Assembly: GCA_018969295.1 (NCBI GenBank)
Contig: JAGWYN010000016.1
Coordinates: 1-64,000, forward strand
Reading direction: 5' to 3'
Origin: Chloroflexota bacterium
Lineage (GTDB): Bacteria > Chloroflexota > Anaerolineae > Caldilineales > Caldilineaceae
Length of the DNA stretch: 64,000 nt
The position numbers and the translations under genes were made by a program. The notes under the pieces were generated by a model. It saw only the letters and a list, made by a program, of their open reading frames with translations, made no database searches and was not told where the DNA came from. Below are positions 29,398 through 39,694 of this stretch, one piece after another (the stretch's first letter is position 1; each line of letters starts with the position of its first letter).

Positions 29398-31973
29398 GCG
29401 CGTTTCGTTCGATTGCCCGTCAGGCCTGGCGTCACGCCTGGCGTCGCCCTTGGCAAAGCATCTTTCTGATCCTTGGGGTTGCGATCGGAGTCGCCATGAT
29501 CGTGGCGATCGACCTGGCCAACGGTTCCGCCGAACGAGCCTTTGCCTTGGGGGCTGAAACCGTTGCTGGCAGGGCCACCCACCAGATCCGAGGGGGGCCC
29601 AGCGGGCTGGACGAGGAAATCTACACGCGCATTCGCACGGTAGCCGCCTACCGGCGGAGCGCGCCGGTCGTGGAAAGCTATGTCGTCGCAGAGGCGCTGG
29701 ATGGGCAGCCCATGCAGCTGCTGGGGGTAGACCCGTTTGCAGAAGCCCCGTTTCGCAGCTATCTGGGGCCAGGTGACCAGGCCCAGGGGCCGGCGGCGGC
29801 CTATCTCAGCGAGCTGATGGTGCGGCCCAACACGGTGTTGTTGAGCAGCGAAATTGCAGAACGCTATGCGCTTGCGGTCGGCGACCGGCTCACTGTCCGC
29901 CACGGAGCAGATCGTATCGAGCTGGTGATCGCAGGGCTGCTCGAACCTTCCGACGATCTGAGTCGGCGCGCGCTGGATGGGTTGCTGGCCACCGACATTG
30001 CTACGGCCCAGGAAGTGTTGAACAAGGTGGGCCGGCTGGACCGCATCGACCTGATTGTCCCGCCGGGTGCGGCGGGGGAAGAGCAGCTGGCAAAGCTGGC
30101 TGCGCTGCTGCCGCCTGGCGCACGCATCGACCCGGCTGGGGCACGTGCCGGCGCGGTCGGGGAGATGACGGCCGCATTCCAGCTCAACCTGACGGCGTTG
30201 AGCCTTCTGGCTCTGGTCGTCGGCATGTTTCTGATCTACAACACGGTCACCTTCAGCGTGGTGCAACGGCGGCCGGTGCTGGGCAGCTTGCGTGCGCTGG
30301 GCATGACACGGGGAGAAATTTTTGGCCTGGTGCTGGGAGAGGCGATGGTGCTCGGTGCGTTGGGCACGCTTTTGGGGCTGGGGCTTGGGGTCCTGCTGGG
30401 GCGCAGCACCGTGCAGCTAGTCACCCAGACGGTCAACGATCTTTTCTTTGTGGTCTCGGTGCGTGAGATGACCGTCCCCGCCTGGACCTTGGCCAAAGGG
30501 GGGGCGATCGGGCTGGCAGCAGCCGCGATCGGAGCAGCCTTCCCCGCCTGGGAGGCCACCAGTGTGCCGCCAGCCGGGGCACTCAAACGCAGCGACGTGG
30601 AGGAACGGGCCCTGCGGCTCTTGCCCTGGCTTTCGCTGGCTGGGCTGGCGTTTCTTGCCCTGAGTGTTGGTTTGATGGTGCCAGAATGGCCGCTGGCACT
30701 CACCTTTGCCGGCCTCTTTGCAGCCGTGATCGGGGTGGCGCTGTTGACGCCGCAGCTGACCTTGTGGCTGATGGCTCTGGCCGAGCGGCTGGTCCAGCGG
30801 CGCGGGCTGCTGGTGCGGATGGCCCCGCGCACGGTGACCCGGTCGTTGAGCCGAGTCGCCGTCGCAGTGGCCGCCTTGATGGTGGCGGTCAGCGTGATCA
30901 TCGGGGTTGGCATCATGATCGGCAGTTTTCGCCAGACCGTGGTCTTGTGGCTGGATGACGTGCTGCAGGCAGACATCTTTCTCTCACCGCCTGGTGTGAG
31001 CTCCAGTGCGGCCGCCAGCACGCTGGCACCGACACTGCTGGACAGCCTCTCTTCATTTCCGGGCATCGCCAGGGCAGCAACGACACGGGGGGTCGAAGTC
31101 GTGGCCACCACTGCACCCGGCGGCGACATTCTGCCCATCCATCTGGTTGCCCTGAGCGACGACCTGGCTGGCGCTGACCGCCGCTATCGCAGCGCACTGG
31201 GGGACTGGCAAAGGACCTGGCAGGCTGTGCAGAAAGGCTCCATTCTGGTCAACGAACCGATGGCCCACCGGCTGAAGCTGAAAGCAGGCGACACGCTGTA
31301 CCTCCAGACCGACCGGGGGGAGCAACCCTTTCCGATCGCCGGGGTCACGGTCGATTTCGACGTCCGGTCGGTTGTCTTCATGGACGACGCGATCTACCGC
31401 AGCTGGTATCTGGACGACCGCATCTCCGGGGTGGCCCTGTTTGTAGAGCCTGGCGTCGAGGTAGATGCCAAGGTGCAGGAACTGCGGGCGGCCTTTGCCG
31501 GCGCGGAGGAGTTGTTGGTGCGTTCCAATCGCGGTCTTCGCCAAAACGCGCTCGACGTCTTTGACCGCACCTTTACCATCACAGTGGCCCTGCAGCTTCT
31601 GGCCGCACTTGTGGCCTTTATCGGCATTTTGAGCACGTTGATGAGCCTGCAGCTCGAACGCAGCCGGGAGATCGGTGTCCTGCGCGCCACTGGCATGACC
31701 CGCTGGCAGCTTTGGCGGCTCTCGTTGCTGGAAACCGGGCTGATCGGTGGCGTAGCCGGCCTGCTGGCCCTGCCGACCGGCCTGCTGCTCGCTGTGATTT
31801 TGATCTACATCATCAATCTGCGTTCATTCGGCTGGACATTGACCCTCTTGCTCGACCCGCTGGAATTCGTACAGGCGTTCGGTGTCGCGCTCTTCGCAGC
31901 GCTCCTGGCAGGCCTCTACCCCGCCTGGAAGCTGGGCGGCACAGCCCCGGCGATCGCGGTCCGTTCAGAATAA
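29394..31973 (+). CDS. FtsX-like ABC permease with two permease cores
   Basis: An 859-residue permease with an N-terminal membrane helix, a large outside MacB-PCD-like domain, an FtsX core of three helices (about 270-400), a second set of helices near 420-530, a second periplasmic-type domain and a final FtsX core ending at the C-terminus. This fused ten-helix layout is that of MacB-like or 'YbbP'-type exporters that move lipids, lipoproteins or peptides, or couple ATP use to wall hydrolases. Cargo is unknown. It pairs with the ATPase encoded just upstream. Confidence 0.92.
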   Translation: MSAFRSIARQAWRHAWRRPWQSIFLILGVAIGVAMIVAIDLANGSAERAFALGAETVAGRATHQIRGGPSGLDEEIYTRIRTVAAYRRSAPVVESYVVAEALDGQPMQLLGVDPFAEAPFRSYLGPGDQAQGPAAAYLSELMVRPNTVLLSSEIAERYALAVGDRLTVRHGADRIELVIAGLLEPSDDLSRRALDGLLATDIATAQEVLNKVGRLDRIDLIVPPGAAGEEQLAKLAALLPPGARIDPAGARAGAVGEMTAAFQLNLTALSLLALVVGMFLIYNTVTFSVVQRRPVLGSLRALGMTRGEIFGLVLGEAMVLGALGTLLGLGLGVLLGRSTVQLVTQTVNDLFFVVSVREMTVPAWTLAKGGAIGLAAAAIGAAFPAWEATSVPPAGALKRSDVEERALRLLPWLSLAGLAFLALSVGLMVPEWPLALTFAGLFAAVIGVALLTPQLTLWLMALAERLVQRRGLLVRMAPRTVTRSLSRVAVAVAALMVAVSVIIGVGIMIGSFRQTVVLWLDDVLQADIFLSPPGVSSSAAASTLAPTLLDSLSSFPGIARAATTRGVEVVATTAPGGDILPIHLVALSDDLAGADRRYRSALGDWQRTWQAVQKGSILVNEPMAHRLKLKAGDTLYLQTDRGEQPFPIAGVTVDFDVRSVVFMDDAIYRSWYLDDRISGVALFVEPGVEVDAKVQELRAAFAGAEELLVRSNRGLRQNALDVFDRTFTITVALQLLAALVAFIGILSTLMSLQLERSREIGVLRATGMTRWQLWRLSLLETGLIGGVAGLLALPTGLLLAVILIYIINLRSFGWTLTLLLDPLEFVQAFGVALFAALLAGLYPAWKLGGTAPAIAVRSE

Positions 31974-32008
31974 ACGCGCCTGGAGCCACTGCACTTCCCA
32001 GGCCAGCT

Positions 32009-33268
<1,260 letters not shown>

Positions 33269-33280
33269 CTTCTGTTTCTC

Positions 33281-34537
33281 CTAAACCGTTTTGCCGTCGG
33301 CAACCACTTTGTCAGATGGGAAGTCCGTCTCGTTGCGCCCGCTGTTGATCAACACATTGCGGCCAACCTGGGCGCCGTCTGGGACATAGGCATGCTTGCC
33401 GACCACTGTGATCCCTGCAAAAAGACGGTCGGGCATCTGTTCGTTGGGCACCGTGCTGTCGCCGGTCCCGACGACGGCGCCGGCACCGACTACCACCTTT
33501 TTGTCGACCACCACCCGATCCAACCGGGCACCCGGCCCGATCCAGCTGTCGTTCATGACCACACTGTCCTGAACCACCGCACCCGGGCTCACATAGACCC
33601 CCGGGCTCAACACGCTGTTGACCACCAACCCACGCACAATACACCCATTGGACACCATGCTGTTGACGATCCTGGCCTGCGGACCCACTTTGACCGGCGG
33701 ACGCTCTTCAGACTTGGTGAGGATCGGCCATTTGTCGCTGTACAGGTCCAGTGCAGGGCTGGGGCCCAAAAGTTCGAGGCTGGTTGTCCAGTACGAGTCA
33801 ATCGTGCCGACATCGACCCAGTAGCCTTCAAAACGATACGCAAAGACATTGTCGCCAGCCTCAATCATGGCCGGAATGATATCCTTGCCAAAGTCGTTGC
33901 GCGGGGCCTCCGGCCGCCCCTCACCCAGCCGCTGCTCCAGTGTGTGGGCGTTGAACACATAGATCCCCATCGAAGCCAGGTTCCCTTTGTCCCGATTCTT
34001 GGGTTTTTCGTAGAACTGTACAATCCGCTGTTCGTCGTCCACCATCATGATGCCAAACCGATGTGTCTCTTCCAGCGGAACTGGCATGACCCCGACCGTC
34101 AGATCAGCCCCCTTGGCCAGATGATAGTCGATCATCGGACGGTAATCCATCTTGTAGATATGGTCGCCAGAAAGGATGACGACGTTGTCAGCACGATTTT
34201 CGTGGATAAAATTGAGATTCTGGTAGATGGCATCGGCGGTGCCGGCATACCAGTTCTGGCCCCGCCGTGCCTGATAGGGCTGCAGAAGGCGTACCCCCCC
34301 ACGGCTGCGGTCCAGATCCCACGGCTTGCCGATCCCGATGTGCTCGTTGAGGCTGTGGGGCCGATACTGAGTCAGAATGCCGACCGTATAAATCCCGCTG
34401 TTGACACAGTTGCTGATCGTAAAATCGATGATCCGAAACTTGCCGGCAAAAGGCACCGCCGGCTTTGCGCGCTCCTCCGACAAGACCGTCAATCGCGTCC
34501 CTTCCCCGCCAGCCAGAATCATGGCAATCGTTCGCAT
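33281..34537 (-). CDS. glgC: Glucose-1-phosphate adenylyltransferase GlgC
   Basis: A 418-residue ADP-glucose pyrophosphorylase that makes ADP-glucose from ATP and glucose 1-phosphate for glycogen synthesis. GGEGTRLTVLSEERAKPAVPF, SGDHIYKMDY and YEKPKN are intact, and the C-terminal half is a hexapeptide-repeat beta-helix. The ATG at 34537 is chosen because GGAAGG stands 6 bp before it; another ATG two codons upstream directly abuts that site. A GlgD-like gene follows in the same operon. No glgA or glgB is in the window. Confidence 0.95.
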   Translation of the reverse strand: MRTIAMILAGGEGTRLTVLSEERAKPAVPFAGKFRIIDFTISNCVNSGIYTVGILTQYRPHSLNEHIGIGKPWDLDRSRGGVRLLQPYQARRGQNWYAGTADAIYQNLNFIHENRADNVVILSGDHIYKMDYRPMIDYHLAKGADLTVGVMPVPLEETHRFGIMMVDDEQRIVQFYEKPKNRDKGNLASMGIYVFNAHTLEQRLGEGRPEAPRNDFGKDIIPAMIEAGDNVFAYRFEGYWVDVGTIDSYWTTSLELLGPSPALDLYSDKWPILTKSEERPPVKVGPQARIVNSMVSNGCIVRGLVVNSVLSPGVYVSPGAVVQDSVVMNDSWIGPGARLDRVVVDKKVVVGAGAVVGTGDSTVPNEQMPDRLFAGITVVGKHAYVPDGAQVGRNVLINSGRNETDFPSDKVVADGKTV

Positions 34538-34592
34538 GGGCATCCTTCCCGTTCGAGTCAACAATGGCGCTTGTATCGAGGTGTTCCCCTCT

Positions 34593-34621
34593 ATTGTAGA
34601 AGAATTCCCCCAATCTGCCAA
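34593..34621 (-). promoter_or_regulatory. Promoter of the glgC-glgD-like operon
   Basis: On the minus strand TTGGCA (34616-34621) and TACAAT (34593-34598) lie 17 bp apart, about 56 bp before the glgC start. Confidence 0.7.
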
Positions 34622-34781
34622 CCTGTACCGCAGCAAGGAAACGATTTCATACCCAGCCACATCGGTACGCTTGCCGGAGCACACAAAGCATGGTAGGCTG
34701 AAAACAGGTGCCCACAGAAGCCCCGATGCACCCCAATCGACTGTTAAACCAACAAACACCTGGCAGAGCGTGGAGGGAATC

Positions 34782-36026
34782 GTGAAACAAGAACTGGATC
34801 GCCTGATGGCAGAACGCAATCTGGACGCGCTGCTGGTGATCGGGGATTCCCCTGGCAACGGCCCCATGAACTATCTGACCGGAGGTGCTCACCTGGAGCG
34901 CGCACTGCTGGTCAAACGCCGCGGCGCACCGTTGACCTTGATCCATGGCGCCATGGAACGAGATACCGCAGCCGCCACTGGCCTGCGGCGGGTCGACCGC
35001 GACGCCCACTACAATGCCTTCCGCTATCTGCAGGAGCAAAATGGCGACCCACTGGCAGCCCAGGTCGCCTACCTCGCCGACCTGTTCCAAAATGAAGGGC
35101 TGCAAGGACGGATCGGCGTTTATGGAAACTACGACGCCGGAGCTGCCTGGGCCCTGCTCGGTCAGCTACAAAAACGCCTGCCAGACAGCGAACTGGTCGG
35201 CGAGTTTGGCGACAGCCTGTTTGCGCGGGCACGCGAGACCAAAGACGCCGCCGAAATCGCAGAGATGACAAACGCAGGACGCTTGACCGGAATCGTCGTG
35301 GGAGAAGTTCAGGATTTTTTGCGCAGCCACCAGGTGCGCGACGAAGTCCTGGTCAGGCCCGACGGCGAACCGCTCACCGTCGGGCAGGTCAAAGCGTTCC
35401 TACGCAGCCGGATTTTGTCGTATGACCTGACTGAAAACAACGACACCATCTTTTCCCAAGGACGTGAGGCGGGCGTCCCCCACAACCGAGGCACAGCCAC
35501 CGAGGTGCTGCGGCTCGGCCAGACGATCATCTTCGATATCTTTCCACGGGTCGAAAGTGGTTATTACCACGACCTGACCCGAACCTGGTGCCTCGGCTAC
35601 GCAACCGATGAAACCTACGCTCTCTACGAGCAAGTCAAAGAGATCTTCGACCGCGCCCTCTCCACACTGCGGGCTGGCATCCCTTGCCGTGACCTGCAGA
35701 CGCTTACGCTCAACTACTTCGAGTCCAAAGGACATCCTACAGCACGCACCCACCCCGGAGGACACAACGGGTACGTGCACAGCCTGGGCCACGGCGTAGG
35801 ATTGGATATCCACGAGATGCCAAACCTGAGCGTTGCCGCTGGCAACGCAACGCTGTTGGCCCCAGGCCATGTGGTCAGCGTCGAACCAGGGCTGTACTAC
35901 CCTGAAAAAGGCTACGGTGTCCGAATCGAGGACACCGTAGCCCTGCTGCCAGACGGCACCATGCACAATTTGTCTGCTTTTGCCTACGACCTGGTCGTGC
36001 CGATGGGAAAAAGCCTCACTCGTTGA
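34782..36026 (+). CDS. M24-family metallopeptidase (Xaa-Pro aminopeptidase-like)
   Basis: A 414-residue pita-bread-fold protein with a creatinase N-domain and a C-terminal catalytic domain. Metal ligands are visible: IIFDIFPRVESGYYHDLTRTW (two Asp), SLGHGVGLDIHE (His), SVEPGLYYP (Glu) and VRIEDTV (Glu). It should remove N-terminal residues from X-Pro peptides or act as a related prolidase, using two metal ions in the cytoplasm. The GTG at 34782 has GGAGGGA just upstream. Its 3' end overlaps the convergent S41 gene by 11 bp. Confidence 0.9.
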   Translation: MKQELDRLMAERNLDALLVIGDSPGNGPMNYLTGGAHLERALLVKRRGAPLTLIHGAMERDTAAATGLRRVDRDAHYNAFRYLQEQNGDPLAAQVAYLADLFQNEGLQGRIGVYGNYDAGAAWALLGQLQKRLPDSELVGEFGDSLFARARETKDAAEIAEMTNAGRLTGIVVGEVQDFLRSHQVRDEVLVRPDGEPLTVGQVKAFLRSRILSYDLTENNDTIFSQGREAGVPHNRGTATEVLRLGQTIIFDIFPRVESGYYHDLTRTWCLGYATDETYALYEQVKEIFDRALSTLRAGIPCRDLQTLTLNYFESKGHPTARTHPGGHNGYVHSLGHGVGLDIHEMPNLSVAAGNATLLAPGHVVSVEPGLYYPEKGYGVRIEDTVALLPDGTMHNLSAFAYDLVVPMGKSLTR

Positions 36027-38454
36027 TCTGGACCAGGCTGGCGCTGATCCAGCCGCCATCGTCCCCAAAGTCGATCTTGACCCAGTTTCCATCAGCAGAA
36101 CGCTCAAGCAGCGTATAGCTTTCGCCGTTGTTGACGACCCCCAGAATGCCGCTTGGAGCTGGCTGAGGGCGCACGATGACTCGACCACTGCTGACGATGG
36201 TCACGATCACAGCCCCAGCCTCCTCGGACGGGGCAGGCGTGGCCTCCTCAGACGGGGCAGGCGTGGCCTCCTCAGACGGGGCAGGCGTGGCCTCCTCAGA
36301 CGGGGCAGGCGTGGCCTCCTCAGACGGAGCAGGCGTGGCCTCCTCAGACGGAGCAGGCGTGGCCTCCTCAGACGGGGCAGGCGTGGCCTCCTCAGACGGG
36401 GCAGGTTGCTGGCTGAGCGCACTTCCTTCAAAACGCTGCGCGTCGTAGGGCAGATCGCCCCCAGTAAGTGCGACAATGGCAGTTTCCAGCAGCGGGTCGC
36501 CTTCAGCAAAGAGCGACGCTGCGGTGACCGGAACGCGCAGCGTCGGCGGCACACCGACATCTTCGATAATGATGTTTCCATCCATATCGACGGGCCGCCC
36601 GATCGAAATCTGCAAAAACTCGGATTCAGGCATCAGGAAAAAATTCTGCGACCCCCCAAGCCCTGCCGTCGGGTAGTGGGCGACGATCTCAGAACGTCCA
36701 TCCAATGCCATGTTGTAGGTGAAAAATTCGCAGGCGCTGGCACAGTTCGGGCCTGTGATCACAGCGACCGGCCCTGAATAGCGCAGCGTCTCGTCGGGCA
36801 GATACATCTGATCGACACGGTCAGGGTCGAAATAAAAGTCCTCCAATTCTTCGTCGTAGTAGCCACTCTTGCCCAGTTCTTTGGCCTCGTCGAAGAAATA
36901 GGCCGCCATCTGATCGGCCAGGAAGCCACTGCCTCCCCCGTTCTGGCGCATGTCGATGATCAGGCCTGGAAGTCCATTGCTGTTGAGTGCTTCGAGCATA
37001 CGCTCCCACAGCTGTACGGTGAGCAGTTCGTTGTCGGAAAAGCTGTAGAGTTTGACGTAGCCCAGGCCATTGTCGAGCAGGCGGAACTCGACAGGCAGCT
37101 CGGTGCCAGTCCGCCCGATGTTGAAAGAAGAGGCCCGGAAGCTCTCGCTTTCCACATCGACGGTGATCAGAGCAGTTTTGATCGCGGTATCTCCCGGATT
37201 TTGGAAGGTGACTTCGACCTCGCTGCCGACCGGTGCGCGGGTGGCGTAGCGCAGCTGCTGCAGGCGGCGCACATGCTCCGCCGAGAAGGGAGAAGAAAAA
37301 GGAACGATGCTGTCTACATACTCGTCGATCGGCTGGCCGTTCCAGGTCAGGATCACCGCCCCGCGCTCGATCCCGGCCCGATCTGCCGGGCTGTCTGGCG
37401 TCACAAAACTGACGATCGTGCTCTCATCTTCGACATCCCGAATTGCGATGCCGACCCCTCCCCGGGTGACTTCGACAAACTCCTCTTGGAGCAAGGGGGC
37501 TCTGAGGTGGCCGTCTGGGATCGACCAGATAAAATCGCGCAGCGCACGCCGGTAGGCCAAGGCATCGGTGTCGGCCTCAGCCGCCTCAAACAGGGGACGA
37601 AATTCAGCCGCTTTGGCAGTCCAGTCGATTCCTTTGAGCTCGGTGAACGCATATTTGTCTGCGAAAAGGTCGAGCATGGCGTCGAACGCTTCGGTGTAGC
37701 TCAGCTCTGAAAAATCGTCGAGAGTCAGGCTTTCCGGCTCGATCAAGGTCAGTTCTGGATAGCGCGAGCGGTCGAAGACAAAGGGGTCGCTGTCCAGATC
37801 GACGATCGTGTATCCTGCCGGCAAGCGCACGATCGGGTCGTCGGCGGTAAAGAGCTTGCCATCTTCGCCGAAGCCACCCGGAAATCCCTGTTGGTCGTCG
37901 GGGGCCCAGACGATCAGCTTGCCGCCGATCAGTTCCCCCTTGCCGCTGGGGTCATTGGCGGCCTCGGTCGTCGCAAAGGCGGTCGACCAACCACCACCGC
38001 CCTGGTCGCGCTGTTCCAGATAGGCGTCGCCGAAGGCGTTGGTCCAGTAGGCGACCGCAAACACCATGACGCCCGATTCAGTCTGATCGTCGTTGTCCAC
38101 GTCGCGCAAGGTGCCCTGTGGTTCGGCAGGCAACGAGAGGGTCCAATCAAACGGCGGTTCAAAAAAATCGCCCAGAATCTGGCCCAACACCTGAGATTCG
38201 GGCGGGAAGAGAAAGCCTTTGTTCCGGTCTACAAAACCAGCCTGATCTTCCAGCACGATCAACGGCTGGGCCACCCCCATCGTGATGATCGGGTTGCTGT
38301 AGTCCATGCTGCCACGCAAAATCGTAGCCCCACCCTCTTCGTTTTCAATCGGGGCGGGCGACGGATCGTCGGTCTGGGCGAGACTCACCCTGGCTGGAGC
38401 CAGCAGCAAAGCCACCAACAACAAGCCAGCCCATAGGCGTCTGGTCGGGATCAT
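36016..38454 (-). CDS. Secreted S41-family (C-terminal processing) protease with PAPSEEAT repeats and SH3 tail
   Basis: An 812-residue exported protein with signal peptide (cut after about residue 26). An N-terminal domain of about 210 residues rich in Asp/Gly is followed by the S41 helical part, a PDZ domain (near TPDSPADRAGIERGAVILTWNG), and the protease core, where GPNCASACEFF holds the nucleophile serine and IIDMRQNGGG is the preceding strand. After residue 660 come eight PAPSEEAT repeats and a final SH3-like domain (VIVRPQPAPSGILGVV). The tail suggests anchoring to the wall. The substrate is unknown. Confidence 0.88.
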   Translation of the reverse strand: MIPTRRLWAGLLLVALLLAPARVSLAQTDDPSPAPIENEEGGATILRGSMDYSNPIITMGVAQPLIVLEDQAGFVDRNKGFLFPPESQVLGQILGDFFEPPFDWTLSLPAEPQGTLRDVDNDDQTESGVMVFAVAYWTNAFGDAYLEQRDQGGGGWSTAFATTEAANDPSGKGELIGGKLIVWAPDDQQGFPGGFGEDGKLFTADDPIVRLPAGYTIVDLDSDPFVFDRSRYPELTLIEPESLTLDDFSELSYTEAFDAMLDLFADKYAFTELKGIDWTAKAAEFRPLFEAAEADTDALAYRRALRDFIWSIPDGHLRAPLLQEEFVEVTRGGVGIAIRDVEDESTIVSFVTPDSPADRAGIERGAVILTWNGQPIDEYVDSIVPFSSPFSAEHVRRLQQLRYATRAPVGSEVEVTFQNPGDTAIKTALITVDVESESFRASSFNIGRTGTELPVEFRLLDNGLGYVKLYSFSDNELLTVQLWERMLEALNSNGLPGLIIDMRQNGGGSGFLADQMAAYFFDEAKELGKSGYYDEELEDFYFDPDRVDQMYLPDETLRYSGPVAVITGPNCASACEFFTYNMALDGRSEIVAHYPTAGLGGSQNFFLMPESEFLQISIGRPVDMDGNIIIEDVGVPPTLRVPVTAASLFAEGDPLLETAIVALTGGDLPYDAQRFEGSALSQQPAPSEEATPAPSEEATPAPSEEATPAPSEEATPAPSEEATPAPSEEATPAPSEEATPAPSEEAGAVIVTIVSSGRVIVRPQPAPSGILGVVNNGESYTLLERSADGNWVKIDFGDDGGWISASLVQINE
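36218..36405. repeat. 24-bp in-frame tandem repeat in the S41 protease gene
   Basis: Eight near-identical 24-bp units encode PAPSEEAT between the protease and the SH3 domain. Two single-base variants (ggg/gga before gcagg, and tcg/tca) are spread among the units. Confidence 0.9.
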
Positions 38455-38492
38455 GCATGCCTCCTCTGGTTAAAAAAACCAACACACTCTGT

Positions 38493-39473
38493 TTAAATCG
38501 CATCCACCATCAAGGGTCGTTCGTATTCGATCACATCGTCCAGGATCTGGTTCAACGTATACCGGGTTGCCCAGCCGATGGCTGCGTGCAGCTTGGTCGT
38601 ATCTGGCACGCGGCGCCGCATGTCCTCGAAACCGGGTGCATAGGCTTCGTTGTAAGGAATATACTCGATCGGGGATTGGCTTTCTGTGCGGTCAATCACT
38701 GTCTGGGCCAGTTCGTGGATCGTCACCTCCTGGCTGCTGCCAATGTTGTAGATCTGGCCGGATGTACCCTCTGGCGAGGTCAGCAGGTCAACAACTGCAC
38801 GCACAGTATCGCGCACATGACAAAAACAGCGAGATTGCTTGCCGTCCCCAAAAACCGAGATCGGCCGGTTGCGCAGAGCAGCCCGCACAAAGCGTGGCAC
38901 GACCATGCCGTACCGGCCCGTCTGGCCAGGGCCTACTGTGTTGAAAAAACGCACCACCGTCACTGGCAAGCCGTACTCGCGGTGGGCAGCCAGCCCGAGA
39001 AATTCGTCCAGCAGTTTGCTGGCCGCGTAGCTCCAGCGGCTGCGGCTGGACGAACCCAGCAGCAAGTCATCTTCCTCGGCAAAGGGAACTTTGACACCCT
39101 TTCCATAGACTTCGCTGGTGCTGGCCAACAGCGTTCGACAGCGGTAGCGGCCAGCCGCAGCCAGCACCGCATGGGTCCCCAATACATTGGTCTCGATGGT
39201 CTGTGTAGGTCGCTCGACGACCAGCTGCACCCCGACCGCTGCCGCCAGGTGCACGATGGCATCTGCCTCACTGGCCAGGCGGTCGAGCACAAGCGCGTTG
39301 CGCACATCGTCGATCGCAAACGAATAGAGCGGATGATGAGCGAACTGACGGATGTTTTCGATCGTCCCAGTACTCAGGTTGTCAAGCACCGCCACACTCT
39401 CCCCCCGCTCCAGCAACGCGCGGGTCAGATGCGCACCAATAAATCCGGCACCGCCGGTGATCAGAACGTTCAT
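38493..39473 (-). CDS. NAD-dependent sugar-nucleotide epimerase/dehydratase (SDR)
   Basis: A 326-residue extended short-chain dehydrogenase. NAD motif GGAGFIG, LAAAVGV, the catalytic triad region STSEVYG and YAASK (Tyr-x-x-x-Lys), and FFNTVGPGQ are present. It resembles UDP-glucose 4-epimerase or UDP-glucuronate decarboxylase-like enzymes that supply activated sugars for surface polysaccharide; the substrate is not certain. GGAGA lies before the ATG at 39473. It is 38 bp upstream of the S41 protease gene. Confidence 0.9.
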   Translation of the reverse strand: MNVLITGGAGFIGAHLTRALLERGESVAVLDNLSTGTIENIRQFAHHPLYSFAIDDVRNALVLDRLASEADAIVHLAAAVGVQLVVERPTQTIETNVLGTHAVLAAAGRYRCRTLLASTSEVYGKGVKVPFAEEDDLLLGSSSRSRWSYAASKLLDEFLGLAAHREYGLPVTVVRFFNTVGPGQTGRYGMVVPRFVRAALRNRPISVFGDGKQSRCFCHVRDTVRAVVDLLTSPEGTSGQIYNIGSSQEVTIHELAQTVIDRTESQSPIEYIPYNEAYAPGFEDMRRRVPDTTKLHAAIGWATRYTLNQILDDVIEYERPLMVDAI

Positions 39474-39656
39474 GGCTTTCTCCACTGCTGTGTGCCGCTG
39501 TGTGCCGACAACCGATTCGGGCGCGTGGCCGTTTTTCCTGCCACACCCTCCCGCCCCTATTATACGTGCACGCCACTCGAACCACCAAGGGGCTCACCGA
39601 GCTGTTCAGTTTGTCCAGCCAGATCCTGCCAGCATGAGCCCCCTTCTCTCCCCACT

Positions 39657-39686
39657 TTGGCACTTTTCTTCTGCACACGCTACAAT
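39657..39686 (+). promoter_or_regulatory. Promoter of the CHAT-like/TlpA/MenG operon
   Basis: TTGGCA (39657-39662) and TACAAT (39681-39686) are 18 bp apart. The ATG of the first gene is at 39695, only 8 bases past the -10 box, so the transcript would be leaderless or nearly so. Confidence 0.55.
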
Positions 39687-39694
39687 GACAGGAT

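Noticed and set aside
36218..36405. 24-bp tandem repeat as a CRISPR array or integration site
   Set aside because: Units are contiguous, without spacers, and encode PAPSEEAT in frame.
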